A DNA stretch of 64,000 bases from Pseudomonas sp. SG20056 (GTDB lineage: Bacteria > Pseudomonadota > Gammaproteobacteria > Pseudomonadales > Pseudomonadaceae), in the NCBI RefSeq assembly GCF_031764535.1, contig NZ_CP134499.1, positions 4,419,679 through 4,483,678 on the forward strand. Reading direction: 5' to 3'. The notes beneath the pieces were generated by a model. The model was not told the origin of the DNA, did no database searches, and saw nothing but the letters and a program-made list of their open reading frames with translations. The first letter of the stretch is position 1. Each line of letters opens with the position of its first letter. This document shows, in pieces, positions 34,224-42,249 of the stretch. The translations under genes were made by a program, and so were the position numbers.

Positions 34224-35224
34224 GCCCAGCGCGGCGGTTCACGCCGGACGCCGAGGCTCTGCGCCTGGGCGGGTAATTCGCCCCACTGGCCTTCGCCTTG
34301 CGGCTCCTCGCTAGGCTTATCGCTGCTGGGCTGAGATTGCGACTGGGGTTGTGGCGGTTGTGCGACAGGCGGCGGATTCTGCCGGCGACGGTGACGCAGC
34401 ACGAAGTCTTCCACCGCATCGATATCCACAGATTCAATGTGTTCGGCACCGCGCCAGGCGGCATGCGCACGGGCGGCGCGCAGCCAGACCAGATCGGCGC
34501 GCAGGCCATCGACGGCAGCGGCGAAACAGCGCTGGCTGATCTCCTCCAGTGCGGCGTCATCCAGCGCAATCGCCGCCAGTCGCACACGGGCGCTCTGGCA
34601 ACGTTCACGCAGCTGATCCTGCTGCGCCTGCCAGCGCTGTAGAAACGCCTGCGGATCAGCATCGAAGGCCAGGCGGCGGCGAACGATTTCGGCGCGCTGG
34701 GCCGGTTGCGGTTGGGCGTCCAGGGCCAGGTTAAGGCCGAAGCGATCCAGCAGTTGCGGGCGCAGTTCGCCCTCCTCCGCGTTCATCGTGCCGATCAGTA
34801 CAAAGCGCGCGGCATGCCGATGCGAAATACCGTCGCGCTCGATATGGTTGACCCCGCTGGCGGCGGCATCCAGCAGCAGGTCGACAAGATGATCGGGCAG
34901 CAGATTGACCTCATCGACGTACAGCACGCCGCCATTGGCCTTGGCCAGCAGGCCGGGGCTGAACTGCGCGCGGCCCTCGCCCAGGGCGGCGTCGAGATCG
35001 AGGGTGCCGACAATGCGCTCCTCGCTCGCGCCCAGCGGCAGGGTGACAAAGGTACCGCTGGCGAGCAGGTCGGCCAGGCCACGGGCCAGGGTCGATTTGG
35101 CCATACCGCGCGGCCCCTCGATCAGCACACCGCCAATCGCCGGATCGATGGCCGCCAGGCACAGCGCCAGTTTCAAGTCATCGGCGGCGACCACGGCGGC
35201 GAGGGGGAAGTGATGAACGGTCAT
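34211..35224 (-). CDS. chlI: ChlI-like AAA+ ATPase subunit (zero-frame product)
   Basis: A 337-residue AAA+ ATPase of the magnesium/cobalt chelatase family. Walker A EGPRGMAKST, the family variant with A before K; ERIVGTLDLDAAL; Walker B GGVLYVDEVNLL; sensor 1 region GTMNAEEGELRPQLLDRFGL. After the helical lid (DFVLRHRRR) comes a Pro/Gln-rich acidic linker like that of ChlD proteins, ending WAKKP at TAG 34213-34211. So it reads as the front of a ChlD protein that stops early unless frameshifted. ATG 35224 fits the conserved opening; the frame to 35437 adds unrelated residues. Confidence 0.9.
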   Translation of the reverse strand: MTVHHFPLAAVVAADDLKLALCLAAIDPAIGGVLIEGPRGMAKSTLARGLADLLASGTFVTLPLGASEERIVGTLDLDAALGEGRAQFSPGLLAKANGGVLYVDEVNLLPDHLVDLLLDAAASGVNHIERDGISHRHAARFVLIGTMNAEEGELRPQLLDRFGLNLALDAQPQPAQRAEIVRRRLAFDADPQAFLQRWQAQQDQLRERCQSARVRLAAIALDDAALEEISQRCFAAAVDGLRADLVWLRAARAHAAWRGAEHIESVDIDAVEDFVLRHRRRQNPPPVAQPPQPQSQSQPSSDKPSEEPQGEGQWGELPAQAQSLGVRREPPRWAKKP

Positions 35225-35255
35225 GGCAGGGTCCGTTTCGCTAAAAGATGAAGGG

Positions 35256-35558
35256 TCACTGGCCGATACCGAACACGGCAAAGGGCAGCAAGACGATGCC
35301 AATAACTTTTGGCCAGATGGCGCCCAGCACCGCACCGACGCAGGCACCGAGCCCTGCCCAGATAAACAAGTCAACCAGCGGAGTTGGCAACGGGCCGAGA
35401 ACCAGGCCAGCCAGTAGGCCCAGCCAGAAACCACCAAACAGGCCGATACCGGCGGCGCCGATGCGCTCCTTGCGAGTAACTGGCCTGCGCCACCAACACA
35501 CCAAGCGATGTCGCAAGCGTTGCGACATCGCTTGGTGTGGCTGTTTGCTCTCGCTCAT
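35256..35558 (-). CDS. Small membrane protein of unknown function between cobN and chlI
   Basis: A 100-residue protein with a basic N-terminus (LRHRLVCWWRRPVTRKER) and two or three hydrophobic helices (AAGIGLFGGFWLGLLAGLVLG, LFIWAGLGACVGAVLGAIW, VIGIVLLPFAVFGIG) rich in Gly and Ala. Its ATG at 35558 overlaps the cobN stop (ATGA) and AGGA precedes it, so it is translationally coupled to cobN. I do not recognise the family. Position inside the chelatase operon hints at a role with cobalt delivery or the chelatase complex, but nothing in the sequence proves this. A perfect 20-bp hairpin covers codons ~7-21. Confidence 0.75.
   Translation of the reverse strand: MSESKQPHQAMSQRLRHRLVCWWRRPVTRKERIGAAGIGLFGGFWLGLLAGLVLGPLPTPLVDLFIWAGLGACVGAVLGAIWPKVIGIVLLPFAVFGIGQ
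35497..35539. repeat. Perfect 20-bp inverted repeat with 3-base loop
   Basis: CACACCAAGCGATGTCGCAA, then GCG, then TTGCGACATCGCTTGGTGTG. All 20 positions pair. It lies inside the small membrane gene, from about 20 bases after its start codon. No T tract follows on either strand, so it is not an intrinsic terminator. Confidence 0.95.
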
Positions 35559-38500
35559 GCTTCCTCGCTATCAATCAGCAGGTTTTCCAACGCTTCGCGG
35601 TACTCGCCGGGATCTTGCCAGAGGCCGCGTTGCTGGGCTTCGAGCAGGCGTTCGAGGATATCCTGCAGGGCGCCGGGGTTGTGTTGCTGGATAAAGTCGC
35701 GGGTGTTTTTGTCGAGCAAATAGGCATCGGTGAGTAACGCGTACTGGTGGTCATCGACCAGCTCACTGGTGGCATCGAAGGCGAACAGGTAGTCGATAGT
35801 CGCAGCCAGTTCGAACGCGCCCTTGTAGCCGTGGCGCTTCATGCCGTCGATCCACTTGGGATTGGCCGCGCGGGCGCGCACCACGCGATTGAGTTCTTCC
35901 TTCAGGGTGCGGATGCGCGGGGTGTCGGGCTGGCTGTTGTCGCCGTGGTAGCTGGCCACCTTGGCGCCGCGCAGGGTTTCCACGGCCGCGAGCATGCCGC
36001 CCTGGAACTGGTAGTAGTCGTTGGAATCGAGAATGTCGTGCTCGCGGTTGTCCTGGTTGTGCAGCACCGCCTGCATCTGCTCCAGGCGCTCGGCGAACTG
36101 CGCGCGCGCCGGGGTGCCTTCGCTGTGGGTGCCGTAGGCGTAGCCGCCCCAATTCAGATAGACCTCGGCGAGGTCTTCGCGGGTTTGCCACAGGCGTTCT
36201 TCGATGGCGTTCTGCACGCCCGCGCCATAGGCGCCGGGCTTGGAACCGAACACTCGCCAACCGGCCTGTTTACGCGCCTCGGCTTCATCCAGGCCGCTGT
36301 CCTGCAGGGTCAGGGATTCGCGCCAGACCCGCGCCGACAGCGGGTTCATCTCTTCCGGCTCATCGAGATCAACCACCGCCTGTACCGCGTCGTCGAACAG
36401 GCGAATCAGGTTGCTAAAGGCATCGCGGAAGAACCCGGACACGCGCAGGGTCACGTCCACCCGTGGGCGGCCGAGTTGCGCCAGCGGCAACACTTCAAAG
36501 CGCTCGACGCGCTGGCTGCCGGCCTGCCACACCGGGCGCACGCCCATCAGCGCCAGGGCCTGGGCCATATCGTCGCCGCCGGTGCGCATGGTCGCCGTGC
36601 CCCACATCGACAGGCCGAGCTGACGCAGGTGGTCGCCGTGATCCTGCAGATGCCGCTCCAGCAGGCGATCCGCCGCCTGCACGCCAATGCGCCAGGCGGT
36701 CGGTGTGGGCAAATTGCGCACATCGACGCTGTAGAAGTTGCGCCCGGTGGGCAGTACATCGAGCCGCCCGCGACTCGGCGCGCCACTCGGCCCGGCCGGG
36801 ACAAAACGCCCGCTTAGCGCTGCCAGCAATCCGTGCATCTCGGCCGGGCCGCAGGCATCCAGCAGCGGCGCGATCTGCTCACGCAAACGTTGCAGCACCT
36901 GGGTGCTTTCCGCACCAACGGATTCAAAATCCGCCGCACCAATCAGCTGCAAGGCCAGCAGCTCCAACCGTTCACGGGTATCGCCGGCGCTGCGCCAGCT
37001 ATCATCGCTGAGGCTCTGTAACAGCGCCGGGCGCGGGCCCTGCCAGGGCGCGGCCATCTCGCAGTCGAGCGGATCGAAGTCCAGTTCCAGATCGTGGGCC
37101 AGGGCGCGCAGCAGGCTGGCGTTGCCGCCCTGGCCGTCGCCACGGGGAATACGCAGCAGTGCCAGCAAGGTGTCGCGGCGTAGGGTACCGGCCGGCGATT
37201 CGCCGAATACGTGCAGGCCATCGCGGATCTGCGATTCCTTGAGGTCGCACAGGTAGGCATCCAGCTGCGGCAGCCAGCTATTGGGGTCTTCGTTAAGTTG
37301 CAGGCCCAGCTCGCGGTCGAGGCTGGCCTCACGCACCTTGAGCAGAATCTCGCCACGCAATTCGGCGGCGCGACGCAGGTCGAGCTGGCTGGCTTCGTAA
37401 TACTCGTCGGCCAGGCGCTCCAGATCGCGCAGCGGGCCGTAGCTTTCGGCGCGGGTCAGCGGCGGCATCAGGTGGTCGATAATTACCGCCTGGGTACGGC
37501 GTTTGGCCTGGGCGCCCTCGCCCGGATCGTTGACGATAAACGGGTAGATATTCGGCAAAGGGCCGAGAATCGCGCTCGGCCAGCATTGTTCGGACAGGCC
37601 GACGCTCTTGCCCGGCAGCCATTCCAGATTGCCGTGTTTGCCTACGTGTATGACGGCGTTCGCCGCAAATGCCGTACGAATCCAGCAATAAAACGCCAGG
37701 TAGCCGTGCGGCGGAACCAGATCGGGGTCGTGATACACCGCTGCCGCGTCCAGCTGATAACCGCGCGCCGGCTGGATGCCGACAAAGGTCAGGCCGAAGC
37801 GCAGGCCGGCGATCATCAGCCGACCGCTGCGGAACATCGGGTCCTGCTGCGGCTCGCCCCAACGTTCGCGCACCGCCTGCTGGTTGGCTGCGGGCAAGCT
37901 GTGGAAAAACGCCAGATAGTCATCCAATGCCAGGCTCTGGGCGCAAGGCCGCGCGTCGAGCATGTCCAGATCATTGGTCACGCCGCCAAGCAGCTGATGA
38001 ATCAGCGCGGTGCCGCTGTCGGGCAAGCCTTCCACCGGATAACCCTGCTGTTGCAGCGCCTTGAGGATATTTAGCGCCGCCGCCGGGGTGTCCAGGCCGA
38101 CGCCATTGCCGATACGGCCGTCGCGGGTCGGGTAGTTGGCGAGGATCAGGGCGATGCGCTTGTCGGCGTTGCCTTTGTGCGCCAGCGCCATCCAGTTGCG
38201 CGCCAGCTCGGCGACGAAATCCATCCCCGGCAGATGCGGCTGGTAACAAACCACATCGCTCTGGCTGCGCTCGCTGCGCCAGGCCAGGCCCTTGAAGCTG
38301 ATCGGCTGGGTGATCAGGCGGCCGTCCAGCTCGGGCAGCACGATATGCATGGCCAGGTCACGCGAACCCAGGCCCTGGGCATTGGCCTGCCACTGTGCAT
38401 GGTTATCCAACGAACAAATGGCTTGCAGCACCGGAATATCGCGGCGGAAAGGCCGTGCGCTCGGCGCTTCCGGGTTAGACAGGGCGAATGCCGTGGTGTT

Positions 38501-39289
38501 GATAATCAGGCGGGCATCGGCTTCGTCCAGCCAGCCCTCGACCTGGGCCAGGCAGGCGGCCTCCTTAAGGCTGGCCACGGCAATCGGCAGCGGATTAAGG
38601 CCTTGGGCCTGCAAGCGCTGGCAGAACACATCGATAAACCCGGTATTCGCCGCCTGCACCTGGGTGCGGTAGAACAGCAGCGCCGCCACCGGCGCATCAA
38701 CCTGCCAGTTGGCTTGCCAATCGGCCAGGCTCGGATTGGCCAAATGCGGGTGATAGAGGCCCACGCGCGGCAAGGCCTGGGGTTCTACCCAGGAATAATC
38801 GCGCTGTAGCCACTGGCTGGCGATGCAGTTAAACAGCTGCAGCGCATTGCCTGCACCGCCCTGGCGGAGAAACTGCCAAAGCCGTTCGGCCTCGGCCACT
38901 GGCACGTTGCTCAGGGCCATCAGCTCCGGATCGGGGTTGTCGCACCCCGGCACCATAATCACCCGCGCGCCGCGCTCGGCCAGTTCGACCAGGCGCTCGA
39001 TGCCGTAGCGCCAATAGCTGACGCCGCCGTGCACGGAAATCAGGATGACCTTGGCGTGCTGCAGCACCTGCTCAACGTAGAGATCCACCGAGGCGTGATT
39101 GCTCAGCTGCGCCGGGCTGGCCAGACGCAAACTGGGGTAATCCGCCGGCAGCTGCCGCGCCACTTCGGCCAGCAACGACAGGTGCGAATCGCCGGTGCAC
39201 AGAATCACCAGCTCGGCCGGGGTCTGGCCGAGGTCGGCAATGCTGTCGACCGGCAGCTGGCTGCCGGGCTGGGTGCGCAATAGATGCAT
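35555..39289 (-). CDS. cobN: Cobaltochelatase large subunit CobN
   Basis: A 1244-residue CobN/BchH-family protein that binds hydrogenobyrinate a,c-diamide and Co2+ for insertion. Family stretches: VILISVHGGVSYWRYGIERL, RIALILANYPTRDGRIGNGVGLDTPAAALNIL, NAVIHVGKHGNLEWLPGKSVGLSEQCWPSAILGPLPNIYPFIVNDPGEGAQAKRRTQAVIIDHLMPPLTRA, and LLDACGPAEMHGLLAALSGRFVPAGPSGAPSRGRLDVLPTGRNFYS. The length is normal. ATG 39289 has AGGTGA upstream; the frame to 39427 runs through a REP doublet and is rejected. It works with ChlI/ChlD-type ATPases here, since no cobS or cobT is present. Confidence 0.96.
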   Translation of the reverse strand: MHLLRTQPGSQLPVDSIADLGQTPAELVILCTGDSHLSLLAEVARQLPADYPSLRLASPAQLSNHASVDLYVEQVLQHAKVILISVHGGVSYWRYGIERLVELAERGARVIMVPGCDNPDPELMALSNVPVAEAERLWQFLRQGGAGNALQLFNCIASQWLQRDYSWVEPQALPRVGLYHPHLANPSLADWQANWQVDAPVAALLFYRTQVQAANTGFIDVFCQRLQAQGLNPLPIAVASLKEAACLAQVEGWLDEADARLIINTTAFALSNPEAPSARPFRRDIPVLQAICSLDNHAQWQANAQGLGSRDLAMHIVLPELDGRLITQPISFKGLAWRSERSQSDVVCYQPHLPGMDFVAELARNWMALAHKGNADKRIALILANYPTRDGRIGNGVGLDTPAAALNILKALQQQGYPVEGLPDSGTALIHQLLGGVTNDLDMLDARPCAQSLALDDYLAFFHSLPAANQQAVRERWGEPQQDPMFRSGRLMIAGLRFGLTFVGIQPARGYQLDAAAVYHDPDLVPPHGYLAFYCWIRTAFAANAVIHVGKHGNLEWLPGKSVGLSEQCWPSAILGPLPNIYPFIVNDPGEGAQAKRRTQAVIIDHLMPPLTRAESYGPLRDLERLADEYYEASQLDLRRAAELRGEILLKVREASLDRELGLQLNEDPNSWLPQLDAYLCDLKESQIRDGLHVFGESPAGTLRRDTLLALLRIPRGDGQGGNASLLRALAHDLELDFDPLDCEMAAPWQGPRPALLQSLSDDSWRSAGDTRERLELLALQLIGAADFESVGAESTQVLQRLREQIAPLLDACGPAEMHGLLAALSGRFVPAGPSGAPSRGRLDVLPTGRNFYSVDVRNLPTPTAWRIGVQAADRLLERHLQDHGDHLRQLGLSMWGTATMRTGGDDMAQALALMGVRPVWQAGSQRVERFEVLPLAQLGRPRVDVTLRVSGFFRDAFSNLIRLFDDAVQAVVDLDEPEEMNPLSARVWRESLTLQDSGLDEAEARKQAGWRVFGSKPGAYGAGVQNAIEERLWQTREDLAEVYLNWGGYAYGTHSEGTPARAQFAERLEQMQAVLHNQDNREHDILDSNDYYQFQGGMLAAVETLRGAKVASYHGDNSQPDTPRIRTLKEELNRVVRARAANPKWIDGMKRHGYKGAFELAATIDYLFAFDATSELVDDHQYALLTDAYLLDKNTRDFIQQHNPGALQDILERLLEAQQRGLWQDPGEYREALENLLIDSEEA

Positions 39290-39300
39290 GGGGAATTCAC

Positions 39301-39363
39301 CTGTGGGAGGGGCTTTAGCCGCGACAGGCCCTATAAGGCTCGCGGCTAAAGCCCCTCCCACAT
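39301..39363. repeat. REP doublet between cobW and cobN
   Basis: CTGTGGGAGGGGCTTTAGCC and the opposing arm GGCTAAAGCCCCTCCCACA, with a short spacer. It is the most symmetrical of the four copies. It fills nearly all of the cobW-cobN gap. Confidence 0.88.
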
Positions 39364-39368
39364 TTCCA

Positions 39369-40421
39369 TCAGGCCAATGCCGTCTGCAGCTCGGCTTCGA
39401 TAGCGGCTTGATCCAGCGTCTGGCCAATCACCACCAGGCGGGTGATGCGCGGCTCATCGGCCTGCCAGGCGCGGTCGAAGTGTTTATCGAAACGTTGGCC
39501 AACGCCTTGCAGCAGCAGGCGCATCGGCTTGCCGGGAATCGCGGCGAAACCCTTGATGCGCAGAATGCCGTGTTTGCTGACCGCCTCCTTCAGCGCTTGC
39601 AGCAGACACGCTTCCTCGGCTTCAGGCAGTTCCACGTGGAACGAGGCGAACTCGTCGTGATCGTGGTCTTCATGGCCTTCCAGGTCATGGTGGGTCTTAC
39701 GGCCCTCGATATGCAGTTCGGTCTCGCAGTTCAGGCCCAGCAGCACGTCCAGCGGCAACTCGCCGCCGTGGGCTTCGATGATTTTCACTGCGGGCGGCAG
39801 CTCCTCGGCTACTTCTGCACGCACGGCAGCCAAAGCGGCGGCGTCGAGCAGGTCGGCCTTGTTGAGGATCACCAGGTCGGCGCTGGCCAGCTGATCGGCA
39901 AACAGCTCGTGCAGCGGCGATTCATGGTCCAGATTCGGGTCAAGCTTGCGCTGCGCATCGACCTGATCAGGGAAGGCGGCAAAAGTGCCGGCCGCCACAG
40001 CCGGGCTGTCGACCACGGTGATCACTGCATCCACGGTGCAGGCGTTACGAATTTCCGGCCAGTTAAAGGCCTGTACCAGCGGCTTGGGTAACGCCAGGCC
40101 GGAGGTTTCAATCAGGATATGGTCGAGCTCGCCGCGCCGTGCCACCAGCTCGCGCATCACCGGGAAGAACTCTTCCTGCACGGTGCAGCACAGACAGCCG
40201 TTGGCCAGCTCGAAGATGCGGCCGCTGGCTTCTTCTTCGCTGCAACCGATGGAGCACTGCTTGAGGATTTCGCCGTCGATGCCCAGCTCGCCGAACTCGT
40301 TGACGATCACCGCGATGCGCCGCCCGTCGGCATGGCCGAGCATGTGCCGCAGCAGGGTGGTTTTGCCGGCGCCGAGAAAGCCGGTAACGATGGTGACGGG
40401 AAGTTTGGCGAGGGTTTGCAT
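39369..40421 (-). CDS. cobW: CobW, G3E-family GTPase metallochaperone
   Basis: A 350-residue GTPase. Walker A TGFLGAGKTTLLRHML (residues ~13-28), the metal-binding CLCC site NGCLCCTVQEEF (~70-82), base-recognition NKADLL, and a His/Asp-rich stretch (HHDLEGHEDHDHDEF, ~240-255), then the CobW C-terminal domain. It is thought to hand cobalt to the chelatase. ATG 40421 has AGGA upstream. First gene behind the third riboswitch, leading cobN and the ATPase genes. A perfect parS-like palindrome lies within its coding sequence (39629-39642). Confidence 0.95.
   Translation of the reverse strand: MQTLAKLPVTIVTGFLGAGKTTLLRHMLGHADGRRIAVIVNEFGELGIDGEILKQCSIGCSEEEASGRIFELANGCLCCTVQEEFFPVMRELVARRGELDHILIETSGLALPKPLVQAFNWPEIRNACTVDAVITVVDSPAVAAGTFAAFPDQVDAQRKLDPNLDHESPLHELFADQLASADLVILNKADLLDAAALAAVRAEVAEELPPAVKIIEAHGGELPLDVLLGLNCETELHIEGRKTHHDLEGHEDHDHDEFASFHVELPEAEEACLLQALKEAVSKHGILRIKGFAAIPGKPMRLLLQGVGQRFDKHFDRAWQADEPRITRLVVIGQTLDQAAIEAELQTALA
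39629..39642. other. parS-like ParB-binding site in cobW
   Basis: GTTCCACGTGGAAC is a perfect 14-bp palindrome equal to the core of Pseudomonas parS sites as I remember them. It is about 24 kb from the dnaA-side origin and 15 kb from parAB. It encodes FHVE within cobW. I found no second perfect copy in the window. Confidence 0.68.
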
Positions 40422-40534
40422 GGCGAGTCCTGCGTGACGTCGAAAGAAAGACGAGCAGGAGGCGGCACAGACATGACAGCCACGGGGCGTCAGCCAACAC
40501 CACCGGATCACCCCGCCCGGTTGTCGAAAACGTG

Positions 40535-40715
40535 ACGAGGCAGGTCTCCTGGCTCACGGTCTGCGCCTTGCGCGACCCTTCACCTTCCCGCCGCTGGCAG
40601 TGGTGTATCGAAGGGCTTTGGACCGTTCACAGTTGCGGGGGCAGCCAAGGCATCAACCTTGTTCCCTCTTAGCTTCGTGGACATGCCCACGAAGAACCTC
40701 GAACGCGACAAGGCT
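40535..40715 (-). promoter_or_regulatory. Cobalamin riboswitch of cobW-cobN-chlID-cobF
   Basis: Minus strand: AAGAGGGAACAAGG, the core GGCTGCCCCCGCAACTGTGA, CCACTGCCAG, CGGGAAGGTGAAGG, and the closing arm GAGCCAGGAGACCTGCCTCG. It is placed about 115 bases before cobW. Together with cobE upstream sequence it fills the 40422-40802 gap. Confidence 0.94.
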
Positions 40716-40802
40716 ACGCAGGCCATGGCGGCCGGTCAATCGCGGTTGACCACTGCCGGCCACCATGTTGAGCTACGCCGCCGCACACACCGAGCGCCAC
40801 AG

Positions 40803-41246
40803 ATGATCCCCAGCCACACCCCTCGCCGCCCCGCTGCCGCCGTTCAGGTGGTCGCCGGGTTGGGCTGCCGTAGTGGCTGCAATGTGGAGGACTTACTCAG
40901 CCTGCTGCTGCATAGCTTGCAGACGCATGGCCTGACTGTGGATAACTTGGCGGGGCTGGCCAGCATCGCGCATAAACGCGACGAGCCGGGCCTGCTGGTA
41001 TTGGCCGAACGCCTTGGTCTGCAGCTGAACTGCTTTAGTGCGGAAGAATTGCAGCCCTATCAGCACCTCGTGCAAAGCTCGCCGCTCACCCTGGCCGCAA
41101 CCGGCAGCCCGGCTGTCGCCGAACCCTGCGCCATGGCCCTGGCCACGCTTATGAGCGGCAATGCTGCCCGCCTGCTCGGCGAAAAAAACCGCAACGCCAG
41201 CGCCACCTGCGCGCTGGCGTCGATTGCACCCAAGGATCTGTCATGA
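40803..41246 (+). CDS. cobE: CobE (CbiG C-terminal-like)
   Basis: About 147 residues. AVQVVAGLGCRSGCNVEDLLSLLLHSL, SIAHKRDEPGLLVLAERLGL, CFSAEELQPY and TGSPAVAEPCAMAL are the CbiG C-terminal/CobE pattern. The enzyme is linked to ring contraction and acetaldehyde loss in the aerobic route; its exact role is unclear. I prefer ATG 40803; the frame reaches back to 40659 but the extra residues are read through the divergent riboswitch region. The stop overlaps the cobM start (ATGA). Confidence 0.9.
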   Translation: MIPSHTPRRPAAAVQVVAGLGCRSGCNVEDLLSLLLHSLQTHGLTVDNLAGLASIAHKRDEPGLLVLAERLGLQLNCFSAEELQPYQHLVQSSPLTLAATGSPAVAEPCAMALATLMSGNAARLLGEKNRNASATCALASIAPKDLS

Positions 41247-41998
41247 CCGTCTACTTTATCGGCGCCGGCCCCGGCGACCCCGAGCTGATCACCGTCAAAG
41301 GCCAGCGCCTGCTGCGCAGCTGCCCGGTGATTCTCTATGCCGGTTCGCTGGTGCCGGCAGCAGTGCTCGAAGGACATAGCGCCGAACTGGTGATCAACAC
41401 CGCCGAGCTGCATCTGGATGAAATCATCGAGCTGATCCGCCAGGCCGATGACAAAGGCCAGGATGTGGCCCGCGTACACTCTGGCGACCCGTCGCTGTAT
41501 GGCGCGATTGGCGAGCAGATCCGCCACCTGCGTCGGCTGGGCATCGCCTTCGAGATCATCCCTGGAGTCACGGCCACTGCGGCCTGCGCTGCCTTGCTGG
41601 AAAGCGAACTGACCCTGCCTGAGGTGTCGCAGACGCTGATTCTCACGCGCTATGCGAGCAAGTCGAACATGCCCGAGGGCGAGGCACTGGGCGACTTGGC
41701 GCGCCACGGTGCGACCATGGCCATCCACCTGGGCGTGGTGCACCTGAGCAAGATCGTTACTGAGTTGCTGCCGCATTACGGCGCGGATTGCCCGATTGCC
41801 GTGGTCCATCGCGCCAGCTGGCCGGATCAGGATTGGGTCAGCGGCACCCTCGCCACCATCGAGGAACAGGTGCGCGCCAAGGGCTTTCGCCGCACCGCGC
41901 TGATCCTCGTCGGCCGCGTGCTGCACGCCGAACAGTTCGCCGACTCGGCGTTGTACAACGCCGAGCATCGACACCTGTTCAGATCAGCGGACGATTAA
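41243..41998 (+). CDS. cobM: Precorrin-4 C11-methyltransferase CobM
   Basis: A 251-residue tetrapyrrole methylase: VYFIGAGPGDPELITVKGQRLL, VILYAGSLVP, RVHSGDPSLYGAIGEQI, IIPGVTATAACAALLESELTLPEVSQTLILTR. It methylates C11 of precorrin-4. Coupled to cobE by a four-base overlap and convergent with the glmS-linked small gene. Confidence 0.96.
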   Translation: MTVYFIGAGPGDPELITVKGQRLLRSCPVILYAGSLVPAAVLEGHSAELVINTAELHLDEIIELIRQADDKGQDVARVHSGDPSLYGAIGEQIRHLRRLGIAFEIIPGVTATAACAALLESELTLPEVSQTLILTRYASKSNMPEGEALGDLARHGATMAIHLGVVHLSKIVTELLPHYGADCPIAVVHRASWPDQDWVSGTLATIEEQVRAKGFRRTALILVGRVLHAEQFADSALYNAEHRHLFRSADD

Positions 41999-42004
41999 AG
42001 CCGG

Positions 42005-42235
42005 CTAGAGATGAATCTCCGCAGCCTTGATCCCCAGTAAGCGCAGCTCTTCGATCAGGCCATTGAGATCGGCGAAGGACTCCACCTGCTCCTGGTCATC
42101 GACCAGAAAGAAGCTGGTGCCTGCACCTTTCTTCAACAGCACGATCCACTCCCGCGTATTGGCCGGGTTGGCGATGATATGGGTATCAAAGAGCACGCCC
42201 TGAGCCTGCTTGCTCTTTATATCTTCACGCCGCAT
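42005..42235 (-). CDS. Conserved small protein downstream of glmS
   Basis: A 76-residue soluble protein (MRREDIKSKQAQGVLFDTHI, WIVLLKKGAGTSFFLVDDQEQVESFADLNGLIEELRLLGIKAAEIHL) with alternating beta and alpha character. I do not know its function. It starts 14 bases after the glmS stop in the same direction, so it is probably co-transcribed. The expected Tn7 insertion point, about 25 bases after glmS, falls inside its first codons. Confidence 0.75.
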   Translation of the reverse strand: MRREDIKSKQAQGVLFDTHIIANPANTREWIVLLKKGAGTSFFLVDDQEQVESFADLNGLIEELRLLGIKAAEIHL

Positions 42236-42249
42236 CGGCCAGCCCCTGC

